DNA of 21,318 nt from assembly GCA_964200075.2 (NCBI GenBank), contig CAXNAA020000437.1:1-21318 (forward strand), written 5' to 3'. The position numbers and the translations under genes are program-made. Positions 10,601-21,285 of this stretch are shown piece after piece (position 1 is the stretch's first letter; the number at the start of each line of letters is the position of its first letter). The notes under the pieces were generated by a model. The model had not been told where the DNA came from and searched no databases. It saw nothing but the letters and a program-made list of their open reading frames with translations. This stretch comes from Sphacelaria rigidula. Lineage: Eukaryota > Phaeophyceae > Sphacelariales.

Positions 10601-11703
10601 CCGATCGCCCGATGGCGGAGCTTCGGACGGGGCCCTCTGTTTTGGCAGGACGAGTCGTAGTGTACAGAAGTGTACTGCTGGGTCCCAGAATGTCCAATTC
10701 GCTGATTATTCGGCCACGTATCTCTTCGGTGCATGAGTCATCGCGCTGAGTGATTTTTTTCGTATATGGGGTTTCAGGGTAAACACGAGGCTCTTCATCA
10801 TGAGAAAAAAAGCACACCCTGGATAATGACAGCATATTATATCGTCGAAACGTGTACTGCGTACAATATGGACTCTTGCGTATATTGAAATATACAATAG
10901 ATTCTATACTGTACGCAGTACATTTTTTCAACAGTGTAATCTTTTGTCCAGGATGTGGAAAAAATTCCATTTGCAAATTTGATTGTAAAAATGTGATTTT
11001 GCTGTCCCGATAAGATACGCTCGCACGGCACGAATGGTGAACCCAACAAAGCTCGTAACAAGTTCATACATACGAAGGGTCCATCTCCGTTGACGCCCGG
11101 GGGAACACTCGAAATTGCGAGGAGTCGGTCATGATTGTGTACTTATCGAGAGGGAGAACGCTCACCCGCTGAAGGTGTCAAAGTCAGGCCTGTTGGCTTG
11201 AATATATAGTCAACGCCGTTGGACTTCGCTGCTTAAAAAGGGTGCACCCCCTGCATTTGTTCATACTTCACTGGCCAATGTTCATGTGTAGCAAGGTGTG
11301 ACACCAGAGGAACAGTTCGTCTTTTGTTCAGTACCGCCTCATGATGTTTTTTGTTTTTCAGCATGGCAGTATTGCGAAAGATTTGCTTCCTGAGAATGAT
11401 CCTGTGCTAGCTCAATGTTCGGTCGTCAACATGCGTCAAGCTACGATCCGTCTGTAACTCCATGTTGGCTCACCCGCAACCTCCTGCTTGCTGTTTTGTT
11501 TGCAGGACTTTGCGCTCGGTGACTTCGATGATAATCCAATAGCCAAGCTAGAGGAAGAAAAGGAGACGGAGGAGGTTGCGGCAGCAAGCGAACACCAGCA
11601 AGATGCGGAACAGGTTGCTGATGCGGAGATGTTGCGGTTGCCAGGGAGTAGTTTTACCGGGTCCCGGAAGGAGAAGGGCAAGCCGTTGATAGAGGAGTTG
11701 TGA
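7676..11703 (+). CDS. NOPCHAP1: NOPCHAP1-like (DUF4598) box C/D snoRNP assembly factor, two exons
   Basis: The coding sequence is join(7676..7963, 11506..11703), 161 residues. Exon 1 (residues 1-96) starts MNLPPSALLGRLQAFLPEM and continues with a short helix (EKANKATERLL), matching the 'LL..(V/L)(Q/R).FLPQM..AN..L' block of human NOPCHAP1 (C12orf45). A very acidic Glu/Asp stretch follows at about residues 52-80. The intron falls between codons in VEL|DFALGDFDDNP, which equals the family's hydrophobic 'VIQMDVALFEM' block. The C terminus, LRLPG followed by KGKPLIEEL, resembles the family tail 'IKLP...KGKIEVL'. In human cells NOPCHAP1 helps load NOP58 onto RUVBL1/2 (R2TP/PAQosome) during box C/D snoRNP assembly; the same nuclear role is inferred here. 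The ATG at 7676 has A at -3. An in-frame ATG at 7553 could add 41 basic residues. Identification comes from remembered family motifs, with no search run. The protein is somewhat shorter than the human one. Confidence 0.75.
9195..9359 (+). other. Coding-like stretch inside the intron (possible alternative exon or relic)
   Basis: After CTGCAG (9189-9194) or TTTCAG (9199-9204), either usable as an acceptor, an open frame of about 55 codons runs to TGA at 9357-9359. Its reading, including SDLWVPDDKEIVEVKRYKKI, is charged, balanced and RNY-biased. I do not recognise it. It could be a terminal alternative exon, a gene nested in the intron, or a decayed transposon gene. There is no ATG near its 5' end. 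Confidence 0.2.
10804..10970. mobile_element. Palindromic MITE-like element inside the intron
   Basis: The core arms TGTACTGCGTACA (10851-) and its complement ending at about 10921 flank a second pairing block around GTATATTGAAATATAC. Pairing continues outward: CACCCTGGATAA on the left against CATCCTGGACAA on the reverse-complemented right. The whole is about 167 bp and would form a long AT-rich hairpin. No target duplication was identified. Confidence 0.65.
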
Positions 11704-13917
11704 GGGGTGTGCGTATGCCGTTGGGCTTGTATGAGATTTGGTCGGGTCGAGTTGTCATGCTGGGGGCGGGTTTGGGCCTTATCAGATGTCCGGGTGTGCG
11801 TGGTGACATATTATCATAATTTCCGTACATGAGCAAAATAGCTGTTTTTTATTGGTTGAAGAACTTGCATGGTTTTAGCGCGCGTGATACAGAGGCGCAA
11901 ACAATAATGATATTGCATGGGTTATGGGAGCTTTGCACCGATTTTGGCTGTCAAGCATTGTTAGAGGCACAGGGAACAGGAGAAGGAAAAATAAGTCGGA
12001 GAGAGCGGGGGGGAAGGGGAGACTGCATCATCACCAGAGACGAGACGAAGATGGAGGAGTCACGAGACGAGATTCGCGAAGGGTTGGTCGTAGCTCCCCC
12101 TTTCTCTCTCTCCCGCTTGTGGTGCGATAACTATTTTGTTATTGAAGTATTATCGTTCCTCGACACGTCCCCCTCCTTTCCTTTTTTCCTTTTCTCTTGT
12201 TTTGGTGTTACTTGTCTTTCCTTTTTTGTAGACTCGTACTTACCAGTGTTTTCGTGAGATCGAGAGTGAAAAGTGGTCAATTAGTGAATGAATCGTTTCA
12301 GTTCCGAAATGCCCCTCCACAAGGTCCAATATGCTTTCTGTAGCAGCTGGCGACTGAGTCTCTCGATATCACTCACAGCAGGATATCGACGTGTAGCTGC
12401 AAGCACACGGAAGAGATCGAGGCGAAGAAAAATTCACACGGAATTGAAAAATGGCGAAGTTGAAGCGAGTGAACAAGGCCATACTCAATCAGCGCTCTAC
12501 TCTCAATCTCACGAAATCCTATGGGCCTTGTCGCGTCGTCTTGCCATGCCTTGTCTTCCCTTGTTCGGTGTGCCGCATGCGTAATTTGGGATTTTCGATC
12601 TCCAACATCCCGGTCACGTTATGCGCATGCACTTTGCAACAGGCCCAAAGAAATGTTGGTACACGATGGTCGGTACTCGGTTTTACCCGATTTCAGAGAG
12701 TAATGACAAACAAATGTTTTGAGAAAGGTGAGCAGTAGACCCAGCTATCCAGAACGTGTTTTCGTCCATGATCGGCGCCTGGGCGTCAGGGTGAGATCTG
12801 GCAGCGCATACTGTACTTTACCTAGGAAACACCTTCTACCTCCCTTGTCCGAAGATTCTCGTACGCCTTGCGCTGGGGTTAGGGTCAACGGCATCTCCAC
12901 AGCATCAATCTTACGGGCATTTCTTTGGGTGCCTCAGCCCCCTGCACGATCGACACCTCCTCGTCCTCTTCCGTTACAAGGAGTGGGAAGGAGAACGGCA
13001 GGCCGACCCGCGATATACCTCAAACAGTGTCCGTCACGGAGTACTGCTGGCCTCAGCATTTACGCGAAGCACCCAACATGTATCCCAGAGTTACCGTATG
13101 TTAGAGGAAGGGGTCACGGCCTGGAAGAAGACACGGGGTGAGAGGGCCCTCTTTCTAATCTCCACACTCGGGCTATATGTCTTTCGTAGCACCGTCGAAA
13201 CGGAAACAGATTGTGGAGTCGTTTTCTCTCTCGAGTATGGTTGCCTGCTTCATCCTAAAAAACTTAGTGTAGGTATCTGTGAGTTGTTGTGTTGTCGTCC
13301 CATCTATTCTGGACGCCGGTGTACACCTTTCGGTAATCGTGGGCGCATCAACCGCGGTCACACAGAAGCTTCTTTCAAACTTGTTTTTGATACCCCTCGT
13401 TCCTTCTGCGGTGCTTGCCTTCACTTTTTATCGCGAGAGGGATTCATTACCAAATCATGATACAAGCTCCACCTGTAGCGAAGGCTTTCATTGTCAAATC
13501 CCCCAAATGGGGATCGCAAATGGTGTGGGCAATTGGTTTACTTTCAATGGATTTAATGTCCATTGTTCGAAATTACCCCGCCAAGCAACATGGACTAAAT
13601 TCCCTGATATCCAATAGAAAAATGATCGATAAATGACCCAGATGACATGCATTTTTTTTTGGTATAATTTTTCGTCTGTCATCCCATCATGTGCTGTTGC
13701 AATTCCAGACCAAATTCTTCTGCACCAGCGATCAAATTTTCCTCCCTGTTGAGCAATCAGGCTGAAGAAATCGTGAATTTGGTGATTTTGAGTTGTGTTG
13801 ATTTGTCCTCACCGTGAAAGGTTTCGAGGTCACCAACTGGGCCACCGGAGTAAACAGTGGTTGAGTATGTTATTTGACCCTTACTTCGTAGTCATGTCAG
13901 TTCCTTAGGTCAACTCT
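11704..13917. other. 3' flank of the NOPCHAP1-like gene and intergenic DNA
   Basis: The first few hundred bases should be the 3' UTR; no clear polyadenylation signal could be singled out. GAGAAAG|GTGAGCAG at about 12721-12734 looks like a good splice donor, but no convincing exon precedes it. The open frames at 11829-12257, 12288-12584, 12719-13141 and 13098-13460 show no recognisable protein or consistent coding bias. Confidence 0.45.
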
Positions 13918-14083
13918 TGTGGGGACGTTCAAAATTTTATTTTGCAACAATTTCAGAGGAGTTTTTAATTCTTGTTTGTCATCATGGTGGACGGGCCCAC
14001 AATACCCAACTAAGCCAAAACAAAAAGAAAGCCGTTGAGAGTCATTGCATTTTTTTTTCCAAACGCTCCCATTAGAGATGGCC
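13918..14083. mobile_element. 166-bp PIF/Harbinger-type MITE with TTA target duplication
   Basis: The left end reads GGTCAACTCTTGTGGGGACG and the right end, reverse-complemented, reads GGCCATCTCTAATGGGAGCG. Inward similarity runs for about 40 bp (CGTT..AAA.....TTGCAA). Both sides are bordered by TTA (13915-13917 and 14084-14086). A 3-bp TTA duplication with GG-starting ends is the signature of Tourist-like MITEs mobilised by PIF/Harbinger transposases. It shares its termini with the palindrome at 2848-3339. Confidence 0.75.
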
Positions 14084-16840
14084 TTACTACTCTTGTGCCG
14101 AAATAATAATATTTATGGTGATGATTGCGTTTTTTCGTCGCTTCATTGGCAACCCGGTTTAATGCAAAAGCCATCCCGACCAACTTGAGGGGACACTTTC
14201 CCTCTCGTGTTTTGGATAGGAATACACGAATATTTTCCGAGATGAGAATTGTTGGAAGTGTTCTTTTTCAATACAAAACACGACTTTGGAAGTATGGAGG
14301 TGCGCAGGAATCACCATTATGACGTGAGAAAGAATTCGCCAACGGAGACGCCAGACCCAGACAAAGTTGTGCATGACGAGTGCATCCCTACGGTAGCATT
14401 ATTGAACGAGCGTTTCACCTCATATGAGCAGCAGTGACTGGAAAGGAAAGACGAGACTTCACACATGACCACGGGTTCGCGTGTTCGGGCTGTTGTGAGG
14501 AAACAATGATGATATGACCCACGTACCACGTAGCTGACCATATGTTTTCTATTTGGTCACGTATATTCTCGTGTATCTCATCTTCTCCCCGACAATATTC
14601 TGTAGAACCACGCCTTCGGGGCGCCGTGTTGTCCTGTCCACGGGCGGTTTGTCCATGCACAGTACTTGTTTCCTGTCTTCTTGGGGTCATGGCACTGGGA
14701 CCACGGGCTAGATTTTTGGAAAGGGGGTGGTGTGAAAAACAAGATTGGCTGTGCAAATATATGAAGCCAAAAATCTTGTTTTGCACACCATGTCTGCGTG
14801 CGGACACACTGCGATTCCCTCCGATACGATGAACCAGTTGTCACTGGCGTCGGTGGAATCCTGTGGTGAGTGCACAAGCACGCGGCAAAAAAAGTCAACG
14901 TGCCTTTTTAGCCCGCAACTCATGCACGTGGAACGTACTCCGTTCAATGTGATGGAGCATCGGCGAGCCATCATGGTGGGGAAACATCTGCCGATTAATT
15001 CATCAGCTAAAGGGACAACATGGACATAGCAATCAATCCCCCGTGTGCTGTGATTATTCCGAGGTGGCCCTGCACGCTTCATAAAGAAGCGAACTACACG
15101 AATGAATTGGACAAAGGTTCATCCTCCACGTGGAGAAAACCAACTCCGCCTTCCTATTCCGCTTCATTTTGCAGCGGCACTCTCCACGAATTTTCACGAT
15201 GCAAGCACCTCGCCATGCGTTAGAGTTCGGCCTCATCCTTCTTTTGCACAAGGCACGTGAGGGCCTCGTCAGCCTCTCCCTGATTTCACAAAAAGAGACG
15301 GGGGAGTGACGGAGGCCGGGGCGGGAGGAGGGAATACAGTGTTATTCCTCTTCAGTGTAATGGATGCGGTATTTGGGGAGATTAGGCACCCAAACTATGC
15401 GCACCTGACGTCTAATCATGCTGACACTTTACGAATGTGCGGCGTGAAGCCGCGGGTGGGTGTCGGCACAGCATTTTCGGCGATACAACGCATTTTTGCG
15501 CTGCGCGGCTTGAAAGTATGCTTGTGGACGATGCATAACTGTTTCGGGACATTTCCCACTTTCTCAAGGCAACCATACGAAATCCGCGAGGAGGCAGCGG
15601 CAGATGTCGCCAGCGTTGCCTATTAGGTCGTCCACTTATTGGTCGACGCTTATAAAGATACAGAAAACAACCACCATTCAGGGTTTGTTGGGAATTGGAG
15701 GTGGATGCCCTTGGGGGTTTCATCTGCCGTCTCGCCCGCAAGACGCAGTCGCACAGCCGAGCCGAGGATGAGTGTCTATTGCCAATGATCACCGTGAAGC
15801 TGTTCCGGAAGGGGGCAGCGTCCCCTTCAGACACTAGTAGACTTGGCGAGCCGGAGACCACGACAGTCTGATGAAGACGTGGGCGGGTGGAAGTGTCCAT
15901 CATGATCAACCTAAAATACTCGCAAATAACGCTCTCACGTGAATATCTCAAGCTCAATCGACGTTTCACGAAGCTGTTTCATACCATTCTGCTCGTTGCG
16001 GAATTGGACAGAGTGCACGTTGCAATTCTCATGGCTTGACTCTCATCGTACAGTCATACCTAGGAGCATGGCCGTCTCCAATGGATAACGCGGACCATGA
16101 ATTATGACTTCGAAGGGGGAAGTAAGACTAGGTGAACGTGTGGTGACCATGTCAACTGATTCATCATACAGATGATTGCTCATGGGACACGAACGACGAC
16201 AACAGCCATTTTCATCGAGAATTCGATGGAGATGAGGCACTTGAACCCTACATCGCCCCCACCCCATGCGAGAAAACCCACCCGCGTGAGCTTTCGATCA
16301 CACCACATCGAATCAACAGTCTCATTTCTTCTACTTCACGCTTTCCCCACTCACCCTGCTGCGCAAGTACCCCGCCAGTGCGTATACATCCGACTCTCCG
16401 GTGAAGGTTCCCGACACAGGGTCGAGCTTTCCTACGTTGATCTGCGAAGTCAAATGAAAGCCGAGGGCAACACGCGGACAACAACAGGACACGTGACAAC
16501 ATGGCATTGAGGAGGAGGGTCACGACAGAGGGGCACGAAGAAGTCAACGTCAGTGCGTTCACCTCTCTCATCAACCACGCATTACATCGTCTCAGTAGTG
16601 CTTTTCTTCACCATCTACACTGCTACTCCACCTGATACAACTTTTGCCAGCAGCGACTCAAATACAACGATACAATGAGCAGGTCACCCCTCTCCAATCA
16701 ACAGTCTGCTGTAGGCTCACGGCACATTTGCTCAGGGTTGCACGACAAAACTACAGTATCAAGTACGTTGACAACACAAGAGGGGTCAGAAGGGGGGTAA
16801 GGACTACGGAGAGAGCTAAAAGCACTTCTTTGCATATGTA
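14084..16840. other. Intergenic DNA without a supported gene
   Basis: Apart from the hairpin at 14729-14789, no repeat was recognised. The frame from ATG 15360 to TAG 15626 (88 codons) is the least unlikely coding candidate on the plus strand, but I recognise no domain. The 185-codon minus-strand frame 15412-15969 overlaps it and lacks any recognisable motif. Confidence 0.45.
14729..14789. repeat. Short inverted repeat (22-25 bp arms)
   Basis: GGTGTGAAAAACAAGATTGG at 14729 onward pairs with the complement of 14765-14789 (GGTGTGCAAAACAAGATTTT, then GGCT), separated by 14 bp. It could be a very small MITE, a transcription hairpin or a decayed inverted repeat. No gene sits next to it. Confidence 0.6.
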
Positions 16841-16910
16841 TTTTCCAAGGTTGTGTTCTGTAGGGCATACGAGCTGGGCCAGCCGAGAGGCGGATTTGAA
16901 GTTTGCAGGC
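16841..16910 (+). repeat. 75-bp dispersed repeat, copy 1
   Basis: TTTTCCAAGGTTGTGTTCTG, then TAGGG..TACGAGCTGGGCCAGCC and CGGATTTGAAG, matches 21212-21285 in the same orientation. It lies about 75 bp upstream of dispersed repeat copy B, but the corresponding position by copy A (before 3655) lacks it. Confidence 0.65.
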
Positions 16911-16984
16911 CCATGCTCCGCCCAATGTTTGGAGTTGGAGCGTCAAATTTGGTATGGACAGTGCGTAGGGCATGAAAAAAATAC

Positions 16985-17755
16985 GGCTAGTATGATACAG
17001 ACTGGTTCTTTACGAGAACACCCAAACCTCCATGAAAAAAAAAGAATGAAGGCTCATTTTTTTTTGGCACACTTTTGTGGTTCTTCATGCTAAGCTTCAA
17101 ATGACAATTCCAAAAATTGAGCCAAAACATCGAGATAAGGCTCAAGAGTCATGTTCGTTCCTCCCCAAAACTCCACTAAAAACACGATAAAAAATGAAAA
17201 AAAGGTAACAAGCTGTTTTCATTCTTCTCTAGTATGCACTAGCGGTTCACCACACGAAACTTTATGGAACATCTCTCAAAAACTGAGACTCGATATCCAG
17301 ATTTAGGGCATCTAGTACCTCTGCTCGTGATATATTGATTTCAGTATAGAACCTCATGTGCGCCATATCTCGAGATAGGTTACGAAATAGGTGAAGGTAA
17401 GGGTATCTATCGTCTTCCCCTGTTCCAGAGAAAGTACGCACCAAAATTCGTCGTCACCCGCTGAATGCATCGATCGGGGGTTACATGGAGGTTTTACTAT
17501 GGACGCCATCCTCGTTAGGTATAGGAATTACTGCACATGGGGGTCTCATCACCGAGAAAATATGGGCCCAAAATATTGAGCAGATGGGCACCTTCCCCTT
17601 GGTTAGACGATTAATACGATGTGCGGATCACGGCCCAACTCGTCTGTGTCTATGAGATATTGCTTTTAGAGCTCAAATATGTTTTTAGGCTGGCGCAGCT
17701 CGTACCCGGCAGTGGAGAATTTTTGGCTGGTATACTGACCCACGCTGAAATATGT
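16985..17755 (+). repeat. Dispersed repeat family, copy B (~0.77 kb)
   Basis: This is the second copy of the family at 3655-4396. The start is placed where GAGAACACCCAAACCTC matches copy A's GAGAACGCCCGATCCTC and the TAGTAT before it. The end is placed at GCTGGTA.ACTG.(C)..CG.TGAAATAT. The copies differ mostly by substitutions and small indels, suggesting old insertions. No coding capacity was seen. Confidence 0.8.
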
Positions 17756-20393
17756 ATCCATCATGCCCCTATGGCTCGACACGGTCTCGAGCCCTGTTCC
17801 GGATATTCCGGTATGGCCCGGAAGGTATTTGTATTTGTCGATAGAATACCTCTTCCAACAGGACTGTGAATTTCCGAATTTCAGCCGATTTACCCTACCG
17901 AACACAACCTTGATATTTGATATCGTCGAGTAGTCGTTACCTGAATGGTCAAATACAGCCACGTTGCGCGGCGGGTTATCTGGCTTCCTGTAGGGGGGCC
18001 AAGTGACGAAATTAATCCATCACCACTGTCACGATGATCACCCCTTTTCTTACAGACTTCATTCCCTGCTTGGAAATTCTCTGGAGACTTTGAACCACGG
18101 AAGGTCGACTTCGTGAGCGTCTCGGTATTCTGGGAACATGCAGCCCTCCCCCTCTCCAACGGCTCATAGTTTAGGGAGTTGAACTATTGCGAGGTGATGC
18201 CTCGCAGCTCAAGGGTTCAACAGGAAGCGTGTCCCTTCCAATTATCGAGTCGGTCACAATACCAAAGCAGGAAATATCCTAGAAAATCAACCACTAGAAA
18301 AATTCGGACGCTCTTCGGGTTGCGACTTCGCGCTAGCCCCACTGTTGAACAGGTTCGGTAGCACAAGCACCGCGCCTCCACGGTGTAACCGTTTGGACTG
18401 TCAGAGAAGACAACTTTGACCCGAGGCGGGGTGCAGATTCTTCACATGTACTGTAGTGACACCTTTCCAGGCCATGCATGGCCTACGACAGCTAAACAAA
18501 GACGGGCCCGACAGACCTGTGTGGCAGAGTGGTCCTTGGCCTGCAGCAGCCTGTTGGTCCAGGAGCTGCTCGAAACGTAAGCATATGTAGGAGCAGCCGG
18601 GAACGCAGGTACGCGAAAGGGGTAACGATGAGGTCACGATTTGAATTTCGAGCTCGCGCTGTGGGGCTTTCCCACACTACTTGATCGCAACGGGACTGTC
18701 TGCAGCTGTACAGTACAGTAAGGATATTCACGTTGAGTAGGCACCAACAAGACTTCCCTCATGGAGTCGGCCATTTTGATACGTCAACATTTTCTGGCGC
18801 CAGCATGTGTTATGAAATCGGCTGAATGAAAAAAGATGTGCTAGTAACCATTGTGAGCGGTCACCATTTTGCCATCAAACCTTTCGCCGCTAAGTGAGGT
18901 CGCTCATTGGATCCATGTTCTTTTACTCAACATATCAAGTGCAAGACCGAGGTGACCTATCCTAGGGGTCAAAGGATCGGTGTAAAGAACGCCTCGTAGA
19001 AGTCACCCTGCTGCTCAGTCAGGCTGTGTGTGACGATCCGAGCGGCCAGTGGCATGGCGAATGTTCACGCGACCACACTTCGCAACTACACGCAAGCACC
19101 GGCCATTTGATTACGCAAACATGACTGGATACTTTCTCTTCGACATGTACGCTGAGCAACACTATTCGAGATGAACAACCGTGTCTTCCACTGCACTGGT
19201 ACATGTCAGGCACAGTACAGCCGAAGCCGTCGCGCAGCTGGCTGCCCAGGATCTGTACGTACGCTGCGCTGTCCTCATTTACTGGCAATGGCGAATTGTT
19301 AGTAGTAGTGTGTAGAAATATTCAGCAACGATGACTTCAGATCAAACGTTGTGAATTCATCCCTCTGGCAGTACCGGCACCCAGCAATGCTCACTCGTCC
19401 ACCTCATGTGCAAGTGACCGCTTACAAGAGTACACCATACCTCGTGGACCACAATGTATCATGCTGTATAACACCCCTGGGACAGCTTTTTGAACTCGAT
19501 CATCTCAACAACTACGATATACGTGATACAGGAACTTGTGTGATTTCAACATCCAACCAACATCCATACACTCAGTGTATTCCTTTAGCATTGCCTTCCT
19601 CCCCGGGAACCTCAACCATCACAACCTCACCATCACGATGGGGGTGTTATACAACGTGAACTACTACATAGGCCACGATCGGAGAGGCATCAACGAAGGA
19701 AGATAATACGCAGCATCTAGAACGACCTGCAGCACTGAGTTGTCGTATTCCTAATAACATTACTCATGCTACATATATGGCCACCAGAGAGGAGCAGCTA
19801 CAACCGTGCGACAGCCTGTATCGGGTATGATGACTCTTTGCCCTAAACAGTTTCACCATCAACTGCCAACCAAATACAATTGTGTGTGCCGCCAATGAAG
19901 CAAGCGACATACAGTTTCCACTCACCACTTCCTGGGGATGTAAAGGTCAACGTTTGATCCCGCCTCGTTTTGCATCTTGAAAAGGAAGGCTAGGCTGGCT
20001 ACAGAACACAACGGGGAGAACCGACACGGGGTGCGAATGGTCGGGCGTGGGCGAGAGATTGCCCACCATCGATCTCCGCCATCATAAAACCCAGACGATG
20101 ATTTCTCATACCCGCAATCAGGGGGTGGAGTGCAAAACCTAGTTCGTTCTGGTTATCACTTCTATACTACTAGGTTACTGTTGGTTTTCATCGACGTATA
20201 GATAGCTGTGCGCTTAGTTTTATTCAAAATCATCCAATTTCAACTCTGGGTATCTCCTACATGCATTCAGAATGAGTCGCTTCCGATCATAACGCCTTGA
20301 CAAGGATGAAAACCCGAAACCGTCGTGCTTTCGTCCAAGGACGCTATATCATTCAGTATAGCACAACATTCAGTACAGCACAGACACGCAGCC
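17756..20393. other. Intergenic DNA without a supported gene
   Basis: No repeat pair, RNA gene or convincing exon was recognised. A TACAGTACAG-type run occurs near 18710-18720. The open frames (for example 18401-18637 and 19351-19659) are short and unlike any protein I know. The last part presumably holds the promoter of the candidate gene at 20394. Confidence 0.5.
20350..20383 (+). repeat. 17-bp tandem duplication just upstream of the 20394 ATG
   Basis: CATTCAGTATAGCACAA (20350-20366) is followed directly by CATTCAGTACAGCACAG (20367-20383), two units with two mismatches, ending 10 bp before the candidate start codon. It may be a chance duplication or lie in the 5' leader. Confidence 0.6.
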
Positions 20394-20810
20394 ATGACTT
20401 CGACCCCGAAAGACGAAGGTCGGGAAGGAGTCGATACCCCAGGTGGGGAAGAAATGGGGGCCGCCGATGATGTCACAAACGCTGATCCTGTCCGTGTACC
20501 ACTCGACCCTACCGCCGCCGAAGTCGAAAACGAACCGGAAGTCATTGGCGAAGATCTCGGATATCCTCACGTCGACCAAGACACTCGTGCACGAAAAGTG
20601 GCAACATCCACCGGTGCGTTGTCTGGGCAGGCATTCGATGTCAACGGTACCAGCGTAAACCACGAGTTGAACATCCCTACCGCCTATCACGGGGATGGAG
20701 AGCTAGCCGGGGAGGAGTCGCCGCAATTGTTGGAGCAACATCACGGTGGCGACGAAGTGGGCGCAGACTTCGGTCGAACCCAACAGAAAGGTGCAGCCAT
20801 ATGTACATAA
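20394..20810 (+). CDS. Unrecognised acidic, probably disordered protein or first exon
   Basis: This is an open frame of 138 codons from the first ATG, which sits in a near-ideal start context (GCAGCCATGA). I do not recognise the protein. It is rich in Glu, Asp, Gly, Ala and Pro, has no visible membrane segment or catalytic motif, and looks intrinsically disordered. Codons are strongly RNY-biased (GAC, GAA, GGT, GTC, GCC), as in real coding DNA and unlike most open frames in this window. The frame stops at TAA 20808-20810. A GT at about 20792 (CAGAAAG|GTGCAG) could instead be a splice donor, making this the first exon of a gene that leaves the window. No repeat boundary was seen across it. It could also be a domesticated transposon fragment. 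Confidence 0.4.
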   Translation: MTSTPKDEGREGVDTPGGEEMGAADDVTNADPVRVPLDPTAAEVENEPEVIGEDLGYPHVDQDTRARKVATSTGALSGQAFDVNGTSVNHELNIPTAYHGDGELAGEESPQLLEQHHGGDEVGADFGRTQQKGAAICT

Positions 20811-21211
20811 TGCTAGCTTGATGGGTGCCACGGGTGAAGGCATGAAGACGAATGGAGAGATATTGGGCGTGATGAACCTTATGCCAGTCACGTTAAAACC
20901 ATGGCCTGAAAACTAATGTATACATGCACAACGAAGACCTGGACTCGAATAAAGGTGAGCAACAGCAATACAACAGCATACAGTATACACACTAGACTGG
21001 TCCGATAGCAGTAACAATGGGAAACTCTGGTTGAGTTTTTATGTCGTCTTCGTCTTACATGACGGGGGTCACGGTGCCTTGTTAACGTGTCACATATCCC
21101 CTGAATCGGTTCAAAGGATGCCATCTAAAGTTTCCACCTTTTATTACAATACGCCCGGGTCAAAGATAGCCGTGTGAAACTTGCGCCCGGTTGGGGGATG
21201 GTCAAGTGGGA
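20811..21211. other. Right-edge DNA, possible intron of the 20394 gene
   Basis: AATAAAG|GTGAGCAA at about 20949-20960 is a donor-like site, but no open exon leading into it could be defined. Nothing else is recognisable. Confidence 0.35.
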
Positions 21212-21285
21212 TTTTCCAAGGTTTTGTTTTGTAGGGGGTACGGTTTCCTAGGAGCTGGGCCAGCCCAGAAACGGATTTAAGCTGG
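21212..21285 (+). repeat. 75-bp dispersed repeat, copy 2
   Basis: TTTTCCAAGGTTTTGTTTTG, then TAGGGGGTACG, a roughly 9-bp insertion and GAGCTGGGCCAGCC with CGGATTTAAG, matches 16841-16910. It is close to the right edge, so the repeat could continue outside the window. Confidence 0.65.

Larger units (their letters stand above)
7964..11505 (+). other. 3,542-bp phase-0 intron of the NOPCHAP1-like gene
   Basis: The donor is CTG|GTGAGG and the acceptor is a T-rich tract ending TTTGTTTGCAG|GA. Both exons are open in the joined frame and the junction restores a conserved motif, so a single large intron is the simplest reading. Inside it I see a (GCT)n run (about 8911-8926), a GGAGA-rich run (9153-9176), a coding-like stretch (9195-9359) and a palindromic element (about 10804-10970). 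An ORF at 8044-8307 has no ATG start and was not accepted as an exon. The rest shows no recognisable gene. Confidence 0.7.

Noticed and set aside
11829-12257. 142-codon frame in the 3' flank
   Set aside because: It starts about 125 bp after the NOPCHAP1 stop, ends in a Phe/Ser-rich low-complexity stretch, and has no recognisable domain. More likely 3' UTR or intergenic.
12721-12734. Strong splice donor GAGAAAG|GTGAGCAG
   Set aside because: No coding-like exon ends there. The frame upstream (12451 onward) is not convincing.
14249-14437. Possible small exon reading MEVRRNHHYDVRKNSPTETP
   Set aside because: Short, no conserved motif, and overlapping frames on both strands are equally long.
15412-15969. 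185-codon open frame on the minus strand
   Set aside because: Arg/Ser-rich reading typical of chance frames opposite GC-rich DNA. No motif, and it conflicts with the plus-strand frame 15360-15626.
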